64,000 nucleotides of DNA from Enterobacter mori (GCF_025244905.1 NZ_CP104285.1:2294001-2358000); one strand, 5' to 3'. Positions 1 to 8,590 are shown, counted from the stretch's first letter. The notes: a model not told the origin generated them from the letters alone. Numbers and translations are program-made.

Positions 1-162
1 GTAATGAAGGACGTGGCACAAGAGGCCGTGCATTGCACACTCAGTATCGGTATTGCTTGCGCAACGCGAGACACAAGCAGCGTGGCCGACTGGCTGCAGG
101 CCGCCGATAGTGCCCTTTACCATGCCAAGCGTGAAGGCAAGAACAGAATATTCGCACACTGA
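1..162 (+). CDS. Diguanylate cyclase, C-terminal end (partial)
   Basis: This is the last 53 codons of a gene that begins before the window; the frame is open from base 1 to the TGA at 160-162. The peptide contains SIGIA, then ADSALYHAKREGKNRI, the usual end of a GGDEF domain, where the final helix carries the alanine-leucine-tyrosine-lysine signature. The protein would make cyclic di-GMP from two GTP, but the active-site GGDEF motif and any sensor domain lie outside the window. It is followed 53 bases later by a second GGDEF gene in the same direction. The family call is firm; activity and name cannot be judged from this fragment. Confidence 0.85.
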   Translation, partial: VMKDVAQEAVHCTLSIGIACATRDTSSVADWLQAADSALYHAKREGKNRIFAH

Positions 163-215
163 CAATGTCTCTGTTTAAGCTACGCTTTTAATAACGCAAA
201 GCGTCAGGAGACGTT

Positions 216-1181
216 ATGAAAGCACCTGTAACCCCCGCTAATGAAACAGAACGCCTGAACTCGCTGCGCGAGTCCGGCCTTCTTGAAATCGACAATTCCG
301 TGGCATTTGACCGGCTGACGCGTCTGGCTAAACGCTTTTTCCAGGTGCCGCTGGCAATGGTCAATCTCATTGATGAACATTCACTTATTGTGAAATCCGC
401 CGACGGTCAGGCTCCTGACACCGTTCCGCGCAATATCTCTTTTTGTGGTCATACGATCCTCAGCGAAGCGCCGCTGGTGGTGAGTGATATGCTTCAGGAC
501 GACCGTTTTGCCGATAACCCGCTGGTGGCAGGCGACCCAAGGGTCCGTTTCTACGCGGGTTTTCCGCTGCGTTTACGTGACGGGGCGAGCGTTGGGTCAC
601 TGTGCCTTATCGATTTCGCGCCACGTGAATTTTCCGCGGCGGATCTCGCCGTACTCGGGGACCTGGGCGCGCTGGCGGAAGATGAATTTGCCGCAGTCAG
701 CGCGGCAACCACCGACGAACTCACCGGTTTATACAATCGACGCGGCTTTAACCAGTTTGTTCGCTTCACCCTGTCTGTCGCCAGACGTCGGGCGGAGCCG
801 CTAACCCTGGGATGGCTGGATCTCGATCGTTTTAAAGAGATCAACGATCGTCACGGCCACGAGGAGGGTGACAAGGCATTGAAAGCGATGGCTTCGCTCA
901 TGCAGGCTTCTTTCCGCGAGGCCGATCTGCTGGTGCGCTTTGGAGGGGACGAATTCGCAGTGCTGTTTGCCGATACGGATGAGCAGGGCGCCTGGATCGC
1001 CATGCAGTATTTGATCGAACAGGTAGAGAGCTATAACGCGCGTCAACTGCACCCCTGGTCGTTGCATTTCTCCTGGAGCTTGAGTGAGTTCGACCATAAC
1101 AGCAACGATATTCAGCAGTGGCTTAACAATGCCGATCGGAAAATGTATGCCATGAAGCAGCAGAGACATACTGAGAGATAA
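216..1181 (+). CDS. GAF-GGDEF sensor diguanylate cyclase
   Basis: The 321-residue cytoplasmic protein has an N-terminal GAF domain (about residues 25-150, beginning with the NETERLNSLRESGLL stretch typical of this family) and a C-terminal GGDEF domain (about 163-315). The catalytic GGDEF motif is intact at residues 243-247. The product-inhibition I-site (RxxD) is present as R234-E-A-D237, so the enzyme is probably active and feedback inhibited. The usual SIG(I/V)A strand near the end is replaced by FSWSLSEF, so the C-terminal part is diverged, although NADRKMYAMKQQ is recognisable. There is no membrane segment. An AGGAG site precedes the ATG. It probably produces cyclic di-GMP in response to a small ligand or redox cue; the signal is unknown. 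Confidence 0.9.
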   Translation: MKAPVTPANETERLNSLRESGLLEIDNSVAFDRLTRLAKRFFQVPLAMVNLIDEHSLIVKSADGQAPDTVPRNISFCGHTILSEAPLVVSDMLQDDRFADNPLVAGDPRVRFYAGFPLRLRDGASVGSLCLIDFAPREFSAADLAVLGDLGALAEDEFAAVSAATTDELTGLYNRRGFNQFVRFTLSVARRRAEPLTLGWLDLDRFKEINDRHGHEEGDKALKAMASLMQASFREADLLVRFGGDEFAVLFADTDEQGAWIAMQYLIEQVESYNARQLHPWSLHFSWSLSEFDHNSNDIQQWLNNADRKMYAMKQQRHTER

Positions 1182-1195
1182 CGAAATCCTATGTA

Positions 1196-1216
1196 TTCCG
1201 TTATTGCGTTACGGAA
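1196..1216. repeat. Short inverted repeat upstream of GNAT gene
   Basis: The arms TTCCGT (1196-1201) and ACGGAA (1211-1216) are separated by nine bases and lie between the cyclase stop and the next gene. There is no T-run after it, so it is a weak terminator candidate; it could equally be an operator. Function is unknown. Confidence 0.35.
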
Positions 1217-1258
1217 ATGTTAATAGCAATCTGGAGAGATTCATCAAAAGGACAAAAC

Positions 1259-1786
1259 ATGAACTCTCCACTGCATATTAAAACCCTCTCCAGGGACGAC
1301 ATTCTGTCCCACATTGATGCGCTGGCCGATATCCTCGAAAACTGTGTTAACGGCGGCGCATCCGTCAGCTTTATGCTGCCTTTCAGTCACGACAAAGCGC
1401 GCACGTTCTGGCGCGGAACTGCTGAAAGCGTTGGCCGCCATGAGCGTACCGTTCTGGCGTGCGTTGATGAGCAGGACGGCATTATTGGAACTGTACAGCT
1501 CATCACCGATCAGCCGGAAAATCAGCCGCACCGCGCGGATGTCGCAAAACTGCTGGTTCACGAAAAGGCCCGCCGTAAAGGGGCGGCAATGGCGCTAATG
1601 GAGACCCTTGAAGTGATTGCGCGCGAAAGAGGGCTGTCGGTTCTGGTACTGGATACCTCCACCGGTAGCGGCGCGGAGACGTTTTACCAGCGTGCCGGGT
1701 GGAAAAAAGTCGGCGAGATCCCGCGCTATGCCTTGATGCCCGATGGTGCGATGACGGCGACATCCGTTTTCTATAAATTCTTATGA
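1259..1786 (+). CDS. GNAT family N-acetyltransferase
   Basis: This 175-residue protein has a GNAT fold. The acetyl-CoA binding stretch is around VAKLLVHEKARRKGAAMALM (R/Q-x-x-G-x-A type loop), followed by a strand and AETFYQRAGWKKVGEIPRYA, the usual last part of the family. I chose the ATG at 1259 because AAAGGAC lies just upstream; an in-frame ATG at 1217 lacks a good ribosome site. The substrate cannot be read from the sequence. It would transfer acetyl from acetyl-CoA to an amine on a small molecule or protein. It is one of five GNAT genes in this window. Confidence 0.85.
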   Translation: MNSPLHIKTLSRDDILSHIDALADILENCVNGGASVSFMLPFSHDKARTFWRGTAESVGRHERTVLACVDEQDGIIGTVQLITDQPENQPHRADVAKLLVHEKARRKGAAMALMETLEVIARERGLSVLVLDTSTGSGAETFYQRAGWKKVGEIPRYALMPDGAMTATSVFYKFL

Positions 1787-1844
1787 TTATTTTTCACAAT
1801 TACCTGATGAGTTGATCCAAACAGGGGTTCTGGTCTGAAAGGTT

Positions 1845-1871
1845 TGATAAGTTATTACACCAATCTTATCA
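1845..1871. promoter_or_regulatory. Inverted repeat upstream of uxaB (possible operator)
   Basis: TGATAAG (1845-1851) and CTTATCA (1865-1871) form perfect arms spaced by 13 bases, so the half-sites are about two helical turns apart. The element ends 31 bases before the uxaB start. In E. coli uxaB is under ExuR control, but this repeat does not match the recalled ExuR consensus, so the binding protein is open. A hairpin in the leader RNA is the alternative. Confidence 0.45.
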
Positions 1872-1902
1872 GGCTGTATGACTAATCGAAAAGGACCCCA
1901 AT

Positions 1903-3354
1903 GTGAACACACTCAACCGACGTGATTTCCCCGGTGCTCTCTACCCTGAACGTATCATTCAGTTTGGCGAAGGTAACTTCCTGCGTGCGTTCGTTGACTG
2001 GCAAATCGACCTGTTAAACGAGCATACCGATCTTAATTCCGGTGTGGTGATTGTTCGCCCTATCGACAGCGATTTCCCGCCATCGCTCAGTACCCAGGAG
2101 GGGTTGTACACCACCATCATTCGGGGTCTGAATGAGAAGGGCGAGGCGGTAAGCGAGGCGCGTCTTATCCGCTCCGTTAACCGTGAAATCAGCGTCTACG
2201 GTCAATATGATGAGTTTTTGAAGCTTGCCCACAACCCCGATATGCGTTTTGTCTTCTCGAACACCACGGAAGCCGGTATCAGCTATCACGCCGCTGACAA
2301 ATTCGACGATGCCCCGGCTGTAAGCTATCCGGCGAAACTGACGCGACTGCTGTTTGAACGCTTTAGTCATTTTAACGGCGCAGCGGACAAAGGCTGGATT
2401 ATCATCCCGTGCGAGCTTATCGACTACAACGGTGAAGCACTGCGTGAACTGGTGCTGCGTTATGCGCAGGAGTGGGCGTTGCCGCAGGCGTTTATCCAGT
2501 GGTTGAACGACGCCAATAGCTTCTGCTCAACGCTGGTTGACCGTATCGTCACCGGTTATCCGCGTGACGAGGTGGCATCGCTGGAAACTCAGCTGGGCTA
2601 TCACGATGGATTTATCGATACCGCTGAACATTTCTATCTGTTCGTGATTCAGGGGCCAAAATCACTTGCCGCCGAGCTGCGTCTGGATAAATTCCCGCTG
2701 AACGTGCTCATCGTTGATGACATTAAGCCGTACAAAGAACGCAAAGTGGCTATCCTGAACGGAGCGCACACCGCGCTGGTACCGGTGGCTTTCCAGGCTG
2801 GTCTGGATACGGTTGGTGAAGCGATGAACGATGCAGAGATTTGTGCGTTCGTTGAAAAAGCGATTTACGAGGAAATTATTCCTGTGTTGGATTTGCCGCG
2901 CGAAGAGCTGGAGTCGTTCGCCAGTGCGGTGACCGGCCGTTTCCGTAACCCTTACATTAAGCACCAGCTGCTGTCGATTGCCCTGAACGGGATGACCAAA
3001 TACCGCACGCGTATCCTGCCGCAGCTGCTGGCGGGGCAGCAGGCGACGGGTCAATTACCCGCGCGTCTGACGTTTGCGCTGGCCGCGTTGATTGCGTTTT
3101 ACCGGGGTGAACGTCATGGTGAACGCTATCCGGTACAGGATGATGCGCACTGGTTGACCCGCTATCAGCAACTATGGGCACAGCACCACGATAAGCAGAT
3201 CGATACCCGTTCACTGGTGGAAGCGGTGCTGAGTGCAAGCAGTCACTGGGAGCAGGATTTGACGCAGGTGAAAGGATTGGTAGAACAGGTTACGTTAGAC
3301 CTTGAAACCATTTTGCATCAGGGGATGCGTGAAGCGGTGAAACCACTTTGCTAA
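1903..3354 (+). CDS. uxaB: Tagaturonate reductase (altronate oxidoreductase)
   Basis: The 483-residue protein has the same length as E. coli UxaB and nearly the same start ([27 protein letters not shown]). It reduces D-tagaturonate to D-altronate with NADH, the second step of D-galacturonate breakdown in the cytoplasm. The N-terminal dinucleotide-binding part is followed by the long-chain mannitol dehydrogenase catalytic motif K-x4-N-x2-H, seen as KVAILNGAH. The start is GTG at 1903: an ATG at 1901 overlaps it but is followed at once by TGA. An AAAGGA site lies about eight bases upstream. The gene is single and followed by a terminator. A galacturonan hydrolase of the GH28 family lies 10 kb downstream and may feed the same pathway. 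Confidence 0.95.
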   Translation: MNTLNRRDFPGALYPERIIQFGEGNFLRAFVDWQIDLLNEHTDLNSGVVIVRPIDSDFPPSLSTQEGLYTTIIRGLNEKGEAVSEARLIRSVNREISVYGQYDEFLKLAHNPDMRFVFSNTTEAGISYHAADKFDDAPAVSYPAKLTRLLFERFSHFNGAADKGWIIIPCELIDYNGEALRELVLRYAQEWALPQAFIQWLNDANSFCSTLVDRIVTGYPRDEVASLETQLGYHDGFIDTAEHFYLFVIQGPKSLAAELRLDKFPLNVLIVDDIKPYKERKVAILNGAHTALVPVAFQAGLDTVGEAMNDAEICAFVEKAIYEEIIPVLDLPREELESFASAVTGRFRNPYIKHQLLSIALNGMTKYRTRILPQLLAGQQATGQLPARLTFALAALIAFYRGERHGERYPVQDDAHWLTRYQQLWAQHHDKQIDTRSLVEAVLSASSHWEQDLTQVKGLVEQVTLDLETILHQGMREAVKPLC

Positions 3355-3360
3355 CGCGGT

Positions 3361-3385
3361 TACCCGGCTTCGGTCGGGTATTTTT
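3361..3385 (+). terminator. Rho-independent terminator after uxaB
   Basis: TACCCG (3361-3366) pairs with CGGGTA (3375-3380) around an eight-base loop containing TTCGG. Five T residues follow at 3381-3385. It starts six bases after the uxaB stop codon. Confidence 0.8.
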
Positions 3386-3555
3386 ACGATCTTATTTAGT
3401 TACAACATACTATTTGCTCCGTTTTTAAAAAAGGACTTCAACTCCGTGCGGTTTACGCTTATCAGTAGAGAAAATGCAATGTTCCATTAACATGCTTGCA
3501 ACCGTGAGGGGGATCACGTTTAATAGCCACGCTCTTTTCCTTTCTGACACTGACT

Positions 3556-4470
3556 ATGATTGTTCGTCCTAAACAGCACTGGCTACAACTGATATTTGTC
3601 TGGCACGGTTCGGTTCTGCCGAAAATCTACACCCGCTTGTTGCTCAACTTCCTGCTTTCCATCGCCGTCATCCTGATGCTGCCGTGGTATACCTCACTTG
3701 GCATCAAATTTACCGTCGCACCGTTTAGCATTCTTGGGGTGGCGATCGCTATCTTTCTCGGTTTCAGAAACAACGCCTGCTATTCGCGCTACGTTGAGGC
3801 TCGCCAGCTCTGGGGGCAACTGATGATAGCGGCACGCTCGCTGTTTCGCGAGGTAAAAAACACCTTACCCGACGATAAACATCTGGGTGAGTTTGTGCGC
3901 CTGCAAATTGCCTTTGCCAACTGTTTACGCATGACGCTGCGCCGGGAAACAAACGCGCAACAGCTTTCACCTTATCTGGCGGCAGAGGATTTACGTAAAG
4001 TGATGGACGCCAACTCTCCGGCAAACCGCATTTTACTGATCATGGGGGAGTGGCTTGCCGTACGGCGGCGTAACGGGCAGCTGTCAGATATCCTGTTCCA
4101 CAGTCTGAATAACCGTCTGAACGATATGTCGATTGTCCTGTCCGGCTGCGAGCGCATTGCGACAACACCAGTGCCGTTTGCGTACACCCTGATTTTGCAT
4201 CGCACGGTGTATCTGTTCTGCATCATGCTGCCGTTTGCACTGGTTGTGGATCTGCACTACATGACGCCGTTCGTCTCTGCGTTGATTTCCTATACCTTTA
4301 TCTCGCTGGATACCCTGGCGGAAGAGCTCGAAGATCCGTTTGGCACAGAAGATAACGATCTGCCGCTGGACGCCATCTGCAACATGATGGAACGCGATCT
4401 GCTGCAGATGAACGATGAAGAGAACATTCCGGAAAGGTTGTTCCCGGATAAATACTATCAGCTGACCTGA
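3556..4470 (+). CDS. yneE: Bestrophin-type channel protein YneE
   Basis: The 304-residue inner-membrane protein matches the YneE/UPF0187 family, whose Klebsiella member is the bestrophin homologue KpBest. Visible signs are the N-terminal MIVRPKQHWLQLIFVWHGS, two early membrane segments (about residues 22-42 and 50-68), the FLGFRNNACYSRYVEARQLWG block (family hallmark around residues 68-88), and a late hydrophobic pair around 218-250. The end resembles the conserved acidic tail DTLAEELEDPFGTEDNDLPLD. Bestrophins form pentameric ion channels; bacterial members conduct cations such as sodium. No clear Shine-Dalgarno precedes the ATG. The gene overlaps the convergent acetyltransferase gene by 13 bases. 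uxaB and yneE are neighbours in E. coli too. Confidence 0.92.
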   Translation: MIVRPKQHWLQLIFVWHGSVLPKIYTRLLLNFLLSIAVILMLPWYTSLGIKFTVAPFSILGVAIAIFLGFRNNACYSRYVEARQLWGQLMIAARSLFREVKNTLPDDKHLGEFVRLQIAFANCLRMTLRRETNAQQLSPYLAAEDLRKVMDANSPANRILLIMGEWLAVRRRNGQLSDILFHSLNNRLNDMSIVLSGCERIATTPVPFAYTLILHRTVYLFCIMLPFALVVDLHYMTPFVSALISYTFISLDTLAEELEDPFGTEDNDLPLDAICNMMERDLLQMNDEENIPERLFPDKYYQLT

Positions 4471-5006
4471 CGGGTATTCCACTCGTCACGGGTAATTTCC
4501 CACAGCTCGGAATCCAGCATTCCGCTGACGTAGGCTTTCTTTTCGGTCCTGATTAACCGCATGCCGCTGCTGTCTGAAATACGTCGGGAGCGGCTATTGG
4601 CGGCAGCCTTCGGGGCGCGTAAAACGGGTTTGTTGAGCGTGTTAAACCAATAATCCGTCGCGGCAATGCTGGCCTCGCGCATAAAACCTTTCCCCTGAAA
4701 CTCCGGCGCCAGCCAGAACCCACGGTTGTTATCCTCGACATCGTAGAGGCAGATAATCCCCATGAGCCGCTCTGGCGCTTCACGACGCCGAATACTCCAG
4801 AACCATGCAATCCCTTTTTCCATATCCGGCAGCGCCACGTTGTTTACATAGCTTTCCGCACCGTTTTCCGGGTAGGGCCAGGGCACCGAAGAAACCATAT
4901 AGCGTACGATTTCCCAGCGCGGATACAGCTCTTGAATCTGGACGGCATCTTCAGCAACCAACGGTTTCAGCAGCAGGCGTTCTGTCGTTAGCGTCGGTAT
5001 CGTCAT
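4458..5006 (-). CDS. GNAT acetyltransferase, RimJ/RimL type
   Basis: The 182-residue protein begins TIPTLTTERLLLKPLVAEDA, the usual opening of the ribosomal-protein-type GNAT group (Acetyltransf_3). The acetyl-CoA loop is in GFWLAPEFQGKGFMREA (residues around 115-131), followed by ATDYWFN. The last third (AANSRSRRISDSSGMRLIR) fits the N-S-x-x-V region of the group. GGAG lies eight bases before the ATG. The substrate may be a protein N-terminus or a small amine; it cannot be decided here. It is transcribed toward yneE and its last codons overlap the end of that gene. Confidence 0.85.
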   Translation of the reverse strand: MTIPTLTTERLLLKPLVAEDAVQIQELYPRWEIVRYMVSSVPWPYPENGAESYVNNVALPDMEKGIAWFWSIRRREAPERLMGIICLYDVEDNNRGFWLAPEFQGKGFMREASIAATDYWFNTLNKPVLRAPKAAANSRSRRISDSSGMRLIRTEKKAYVSGMLDSELWEITRDEWNTRQVS

Positions 5007-5144
5007 CTGCGGATCTCCATATTTAAGCGTTATGCTTTTGTTTGCGTTCTGGTATTTTCATCACTATCACATTCTAATGAGTTGTGCAGTAACTTATATA
5101 CTGCCAAAAAGTTGCTCTGCTATTCAGTCGCTGGCGGTATTCTG

Positions 5145-5732
5145 ATGAGATTTCTGAGTTTTTTAACCGGACGTGTATTCCAGGATCTCCTGCAGCATGG
5201 CAAAGAGATAGAGGAAGCTATTGCTCGTCGTGATACCCGTCTTTTGCATCATTCCTCTCCCGAGCTGGAACGGTATTTTTCTCGTCCTCTTGACGAGATT
5301 CAGCGTCAAAATCCTTACCCGATAGCGGCGCTGTTACCTCTGTTTTTAGTGGCATTTGCGTTAAATCTTCTGCCTTTTCTGCACACGTTGCAGGGGTTGT
5401 CTCCCTTACATCATGCACTGAGTTTTTTCGTACCATCATTGATAATCCTTGTCACGCTCATTGTTAGTAGCGTGCTTCTGGCCCGAGGGGTGACGTCAGG
5501 TTTGCTGGGCGTTATGGCATTGTTCATCATCCTACTGGTCATGACCCTCGTTCAGGCGCTACACCTCCTGTTTTCTCATGGCGGAAGCCTTTGGCCAATA
5601 ATCATCGCATGCTTCGCCCTGTTACTTTGCCGGGTGGTGATGAATAGCAGAGGTTTTGTGCTGTTTATCCTCTATTGTCGCACTCAGCGTCTTGCCAGAC
5701 TGGCACGTGAAATCCGGTTAAAAAGCCGTTAA
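5145..5732 (+). CDS. Multi-pass membrane protein of unknown function
   Basis: I do not recognise this 195-residue protein. It has a charged N-terminal part of about 60 residues (ELERYFSRPLDEIQRQNPYP) and four hydrophobic stretches at roughly 62-78, 92-115, 118-142 and 148-167, then a basic tail (RTQRLARLAREIRLKSR) that should be cytoplasmic. The open frame extends upstream to a TTG at 5082, but ATG 5145 is the better start, although its ribosome site (GGCGG) is weak. It is followed eight bases later by an acetyltransferase gene, so the two are probably co-transcribed. No catalytic motif is visible. Confidence 0.7.
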   Translation: MRFLSFLTGRVFQDLLQHGKEIEEAIARRDTRLLHHSSPELERYFSRPLDEIQRQNPYPIAALLPLFLVAFALNLLPFLHTLQGLSPLHHALSFFVPSLIILVTLIVSSVLLARGVTSGLLGVMALFIILLVMTLVQALHLLFSHGGSLWPIIIACFALLLCRVVMNSRGFVLFILYCRTQRLARLAREIRLKSR

Positions 5733-5740
5733 GGGGAGGT

Positions 5741-6211
5741 ATGACGTTACGAAAAGCTAAACCGCAGGAAGCCGAAATACTTTGGGATATTCGCAATCAG
5801 GCGATTCGTCACGGCTGTAAAACCAGTTACGACGCGGATGTGATTGCGCGCTGGACGCCCGATCTTATGCCCGAACACTATCGAAAAATGGTCATAGATT
5901 ACCCCTTTTTTGTGGTGGAAGATGAAAAGGGTGACATCGCTGCGACGGGTTATCTCGATCTTGATACGCATAGCCTGGAGGCAATATTCACCTTACCTTC
6001 AGCATCCGGTAAAGGAATGGCGACACGGATCGTCGAGGCACTGATCAACGAAGCCCGCAGCCGTGGAATTACGCGCTTGCTGCTCGATTCGACGCCAAAC
6101 GCCCGGTCGTTTTACCATAAGCTCGGATTTGTCACGCTGGGCGAAAAGCATCATCATTCGCGTATGGCGGGTGCTGATTTACTCTGTTTTGAAATGGCAA
6201 TCACGTTGTAA
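5741..6211 (+). CDS. GNAT family N-acetyltransferase
   Basis: The 156-residue protein is a compact GNAT enzyme. It opens MTLRKAKPQEAEILWDIRNQAI, has the central strand EAIFTLPSASGKGMATRIVEAL carrying the acetyl-CoA loop (S-G-K-G-M-A), and ends with LDSTPNARSFYHKLGFVTLGEK, the usual last strand and helix. AGGGGAGG gives a strong ribosome site seven bases before the ATG. It sits eight bases after the membrane protein gene and 12 bases before another GNAT gene, so three genes form a likely small operon. The substrate is unknown. Confidence 0.85.
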   Translation: MTLRKAKPQEAEILWDIRNQAIRHGCKTSYDADVIARWTPDLMPEHYRKMVIDYPFFVVEDEKGDIAATGYLDLDTHSLEAIFTLPSASGKGMATRIVEALINEARSRGITRLLLDSTPNARSFYHKLGFVTLGEKHHHSRMAGADLLCFEMAITL

Positions 6212-6223
6212 TGTGAGGAACAC

Positions 6224-6664
6224 ATGGCTGTCACGGTAAGATCGTTGCACGCAGATGACTATTCCCAGTGGCGACCGCTGTGGGATGGCTATACCCATTT
6301 TTATGATTGCTACCTCGATGAATCTGTTACCGCATCGACGTGGGAAAGGGCGCTCTCAGATAGCTCACCCCTATTTTGCCGGGTCGTAGAGAAGGATGGA
6401 CATGTCATCGGTTTCGCGATGTGTATCCTTCATGAAGGCACCTGGTCAACAGCGCCCATCTGCTACCTGGAAGATCTGTTTGTTAATGCCGCAGAACGCG
6501 GGGCGGGGGCAGGAAAGGCGCTGATAGATGCTTTAATTGCGGAAGGCAAGCGCGAAGGCTGGTCAAAACTGTATTGGGTCACCCGGGAGAGCAACCCGGC
6601 GCGTAAACTCTATGATAAATATGACGTGGCTGACGATTACGTCCGCTATCGCATTTCCCTTTAA
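6224..6664 (+). CDS. GNAT family N-acetyltransferase
   Basis: The 146-residue protein is a second, unrelated-looking GNAT enzyme in the same small operon. Its opening (VTVRSLHADDYSQWRPLWDGYTHFYD) resembles the subgroup with a WxxLWxxYxxFY motif, seen in aminoglycoside- or diamine-type acetyltransferases. The core CYLEDLFVNAAERGAGAGKALIDAL holds the acetyl-CoA loop (R-G-A-G-A-G), and ESNPARKLYDKYDVADDYVRYRI closes the fold. GTGAGGA lies upstream of the ATG. The substrate is unknown. Confidence 0.85.
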   Translation: MAVTVRSLHADDYSQWRPLWDGYTHFYDCYLDESVTASTWERALSDSSPLFCRVVEKDGHVIGFAMCILHEGTWSTAPICYLEDLFVNAAERGAGAGKALIDALIAEGKREGWSKLYWVTRESNPARKLYDKYDVADDYVRYRISL

Positions 6665-6682
6665 TGCCAAATCGCCTGTGTT

Positions 6683-6717
6683 TGTATCACACTGTATCAA
6701 CGTCCCGGATACATACA
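6683..6717. promoter_or_regulatory. TGTATC repeats upstream of hydrolase (possible response-regulator site)
   Basis: TGTATCA occurs at 6683-6689 and again at 6693-6699, exactly 10 bases apart, followed by GGATACA (inverted copy) at 6707-6713. Direct repeats one helical turn apart are the usual binding pattern of OmpR-family regulators, and such a regulator is encoded two genes downstream. The same TTTGTATC core recurs at 9892, before the fourth gene of the block. The assignment is an inference. Confidence 0.45.
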
Positions 6718-6809
6718 CAGGCTTGCAATAAACCCGCTTTCGCACATATCCGCTATACAGTGGCATGTTGTTATATCCCCGTGAAATGTACTTAACTGGA
6801 GATATCAAC

Positions 6810-7805
6810 ATGTTTAGCAAACTCGCTTACTCGACTCTTGCATTAACCGTTTCTCTAGGCACCGTGATGTCCTGCCAGGCAGAAGCCACGGGCAACGATT
6901 TCGCCTCGGCATTTGAACATCCTCAGCAGATTAACGCTGGCGATCTTAATGTCGGCTATGTCGACATCGGACCGAAAACCGGCCAGCCGGTGATTTTATT
7001 ACACGGCTGGCCCTATGATATCCACAGCTATGCGGAAGTGGCGCCCGCACTCGCGGCAAAAGGCTATCGCGTTATCGTGCCTTCACTGCGCGGATACGGC
7101 ACCACGCGGTTTATCTCAGATAAGACACCGCGTAACGGTCAGCCTTCCGCATTGGCAAAAGACGTTGTTAACCTGATGGACGCACTGAACATTAAGCAGG
7201 CCGTTTTCGCAGGTTACGACTGGGGTGCCCGCACGGCGGATATCGTCGCCGCTTTATGGCCAGAGCGCGTTAAATCGCTCGTTTCGGTGAGCGGTTATCT
7301 GATCGGTAGCCAGGCGTTAGGCAAACAGCCCTTGCCACCGAAAGCCGAGGTTCAATGGTGGTATCAGTTCTACTTCGCAACCGAACGCGGCGCGGAAGGC
7401 TATGCTAAAAATACCCACGATTTCGCGCGTCTGATCTGGACCCAGGCTTCACCGGACTGGAAATTCAGCGAGGCCACTTTTAACGCCAGCGCCAAATCGC
7501 TTGATAACCCAGACCACGTTGCCGTAACGCTCAGCAACTACCGCTGGCGTTTGGGCCTGGAGAAAGGGGAACATAAATACGATCGCTACGAGCAGAAGCT
7601 GGCAACGCTGCCAAACATCACCGTGCCTACGATCACCATTGAGGGCGGTAATAACGGCGCGCCGCATCCTGCACCCGCGGCCTATGCCAGCAAATTTACC
7701 GGAAAATATGAGCACCGAACCTTTGGGGCCACCGTTGGGCACAATCCTCCTCAGGAAGATCCACAGGATTTCGTTAAAGCTGTCGTCGACGCTGACGCGC
7801 TTTAA
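6810..7805 (+). CDS. Exported alpha/beta hydrolase (epoxide hydrolase-like)
   Basis: The 331-residue protein begins with a hydrophobic signal segment (MFSKLAYSTLALTVSLGTVM) followed by SCQAEA; cleavage after CQA is likely, but VMSC also loosely fits a lipobox. The mature part is an alpha/beta hydrolase: oxyanion HGWP, the nucleophile elbow GYDWGARTA with aspartate instead of serine, and the last catalytic histidine in VGHNPPQEDP. Aspartate at the nucleophile with HGWP points to the epoxide hydrolase / haloalkane dehalogenase group. GGAG lies nine bases before the chosen ATG at 6810. It is followed 44 bases later by a two-component pair in the same direction, so the sensor may detect something related to its substrate. 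The substrate is unknown. Confidence 0.85.
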   Translation: MFSKLAYSTLALTVSLGTVMSCQAEATGNDFASAFEHPQQINAGDLNVGYVDIGPKTGQPVILLHGWPYDIHSYAEVAPALAAKGYRVIVPSLRGYGTTRFISDKTPRNGQPSALAKDVVNLMDALNIKQAVFAGYDWGARTADIVAALWPERVKSLVSVSGYLIGSQALGKQPLPPKAEVQWWYQFYFATERGAEGYAKNTHDFARLIWTQASPDWKFSEATFNASAKSLDNPDHVAVTLSNYRWRLGLEKGEHKYDRYEQKLATLPNITVPTITIEGGNNGAPHPAPAAYASKFTGKYEHRTFGATVGHNPPQEDPQDFVKAVVDADAL

Positions 7806-7849
7806 AATGTGCTATTTTCAATCCGTTACCCTTTATTCTGGAGCCTGCG

Positions 7850-8590
7850 GTGGAGCATATTGATCATATCCTTGTCGTCGATGACGACAGGGATATTCGT
7901 GAACTGATTGTCGCTTATCTCATTAAGTCCGGCTATCACGCCTCCGGCGCGGCGAACGGGAAAGAGATGCATGCGGCGCTCAATAAACAGCACGTCGACC
8001 TGGTTGTGCTGGATGTGATGATGCCGGGCGAAGACGGTCTCACGCTGTGTCGACAGCTGCGCAGCAGCAAGCATAAAGATCTGCCGATACTGATGCTGAC
8101 GGCCCGCAACGAGGAGACGGACCGGATCCTGGGGCTGGAAATGGGCGCCGACGATTACGTGGTTAAACCCTTTGTTGCCCGCGAGCTTCTGGCACGCATC
8201 AAAGCCATTATGCGTCGTTTTCGCACTATGCCGCCCAATTTGCAGGTCACCGAAGCAGGGCGGTTGGTTGAGTTTGGCGACTGGCAACTCGACACCGTTG
8301 CTCGTCATCTTATCGACCCGGAAGGCACGATCGTGGCGCTCAGCGGTGCGGAATATCGCCTGCTGCGCGTTTTCCTTGACCATCCCCAACGCGTTTTGAC
8401 GCGCGACCAGCTGCTGAACCTGACTCAGGGGCGAGATGCAGAACTGTTTGAACGTTCGATCGATCTGTTGGTGAGCCGCGTCCGCCAGCGTCTGAATGAA
8501 GATGCGCGAACGCCGGCCTACATTAAAACCGTTCGTAGCGAAGGCTACGTTTTCACCATGCCGGTGACCATTAAAGAGGTTAATGAATGA
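7850..8590 (+). CDS. OmpR-family response regulator
   Basis: The 246-residue protein has a receiver domain (residues 5-120) with acidic pocket D11-D12, phosphoacceptor D55 (VVLDVMMPG), T84 and K106 (DDYVVKPF). A C-terminal winged helix (about 140-238) ends with IKTVRSEGYVF, typical of OmpR-type DNA binding. The start is GTG with GGAG seven bases upstream. It overlaps the kinase gene by four bases (ATGA), so the two are translationally coupled. The linker and the end (MPVTIKEVNE) do not identify it as a named regulator such as OmpR, RstA or BaeR. TGTATC-type repeats at 6683 and 9892 are candidate targets. Confidence 0.92.
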   Translation: MEHIDHILVVDDDRDIRELIVAYLIKSGYHASGAANGKEMHAALNKQHVDLVVLDVMMPGEDGLTLCRQLRSSKHKDLPILMLTARNEETDRILGLEMGADDYVVKPFVARELLARIKAIMRRFRTMPPNLQVTEAGRLVEFGDWQLDTVARHLIDPEGTIVALSGAEYRLLRVFLDHPQRVLTRDQLLNLTQGRDAELFERSIDLLVSRVRQRLNEDARTPAYIKTVRSEGYVFTMPVTIKEVNE

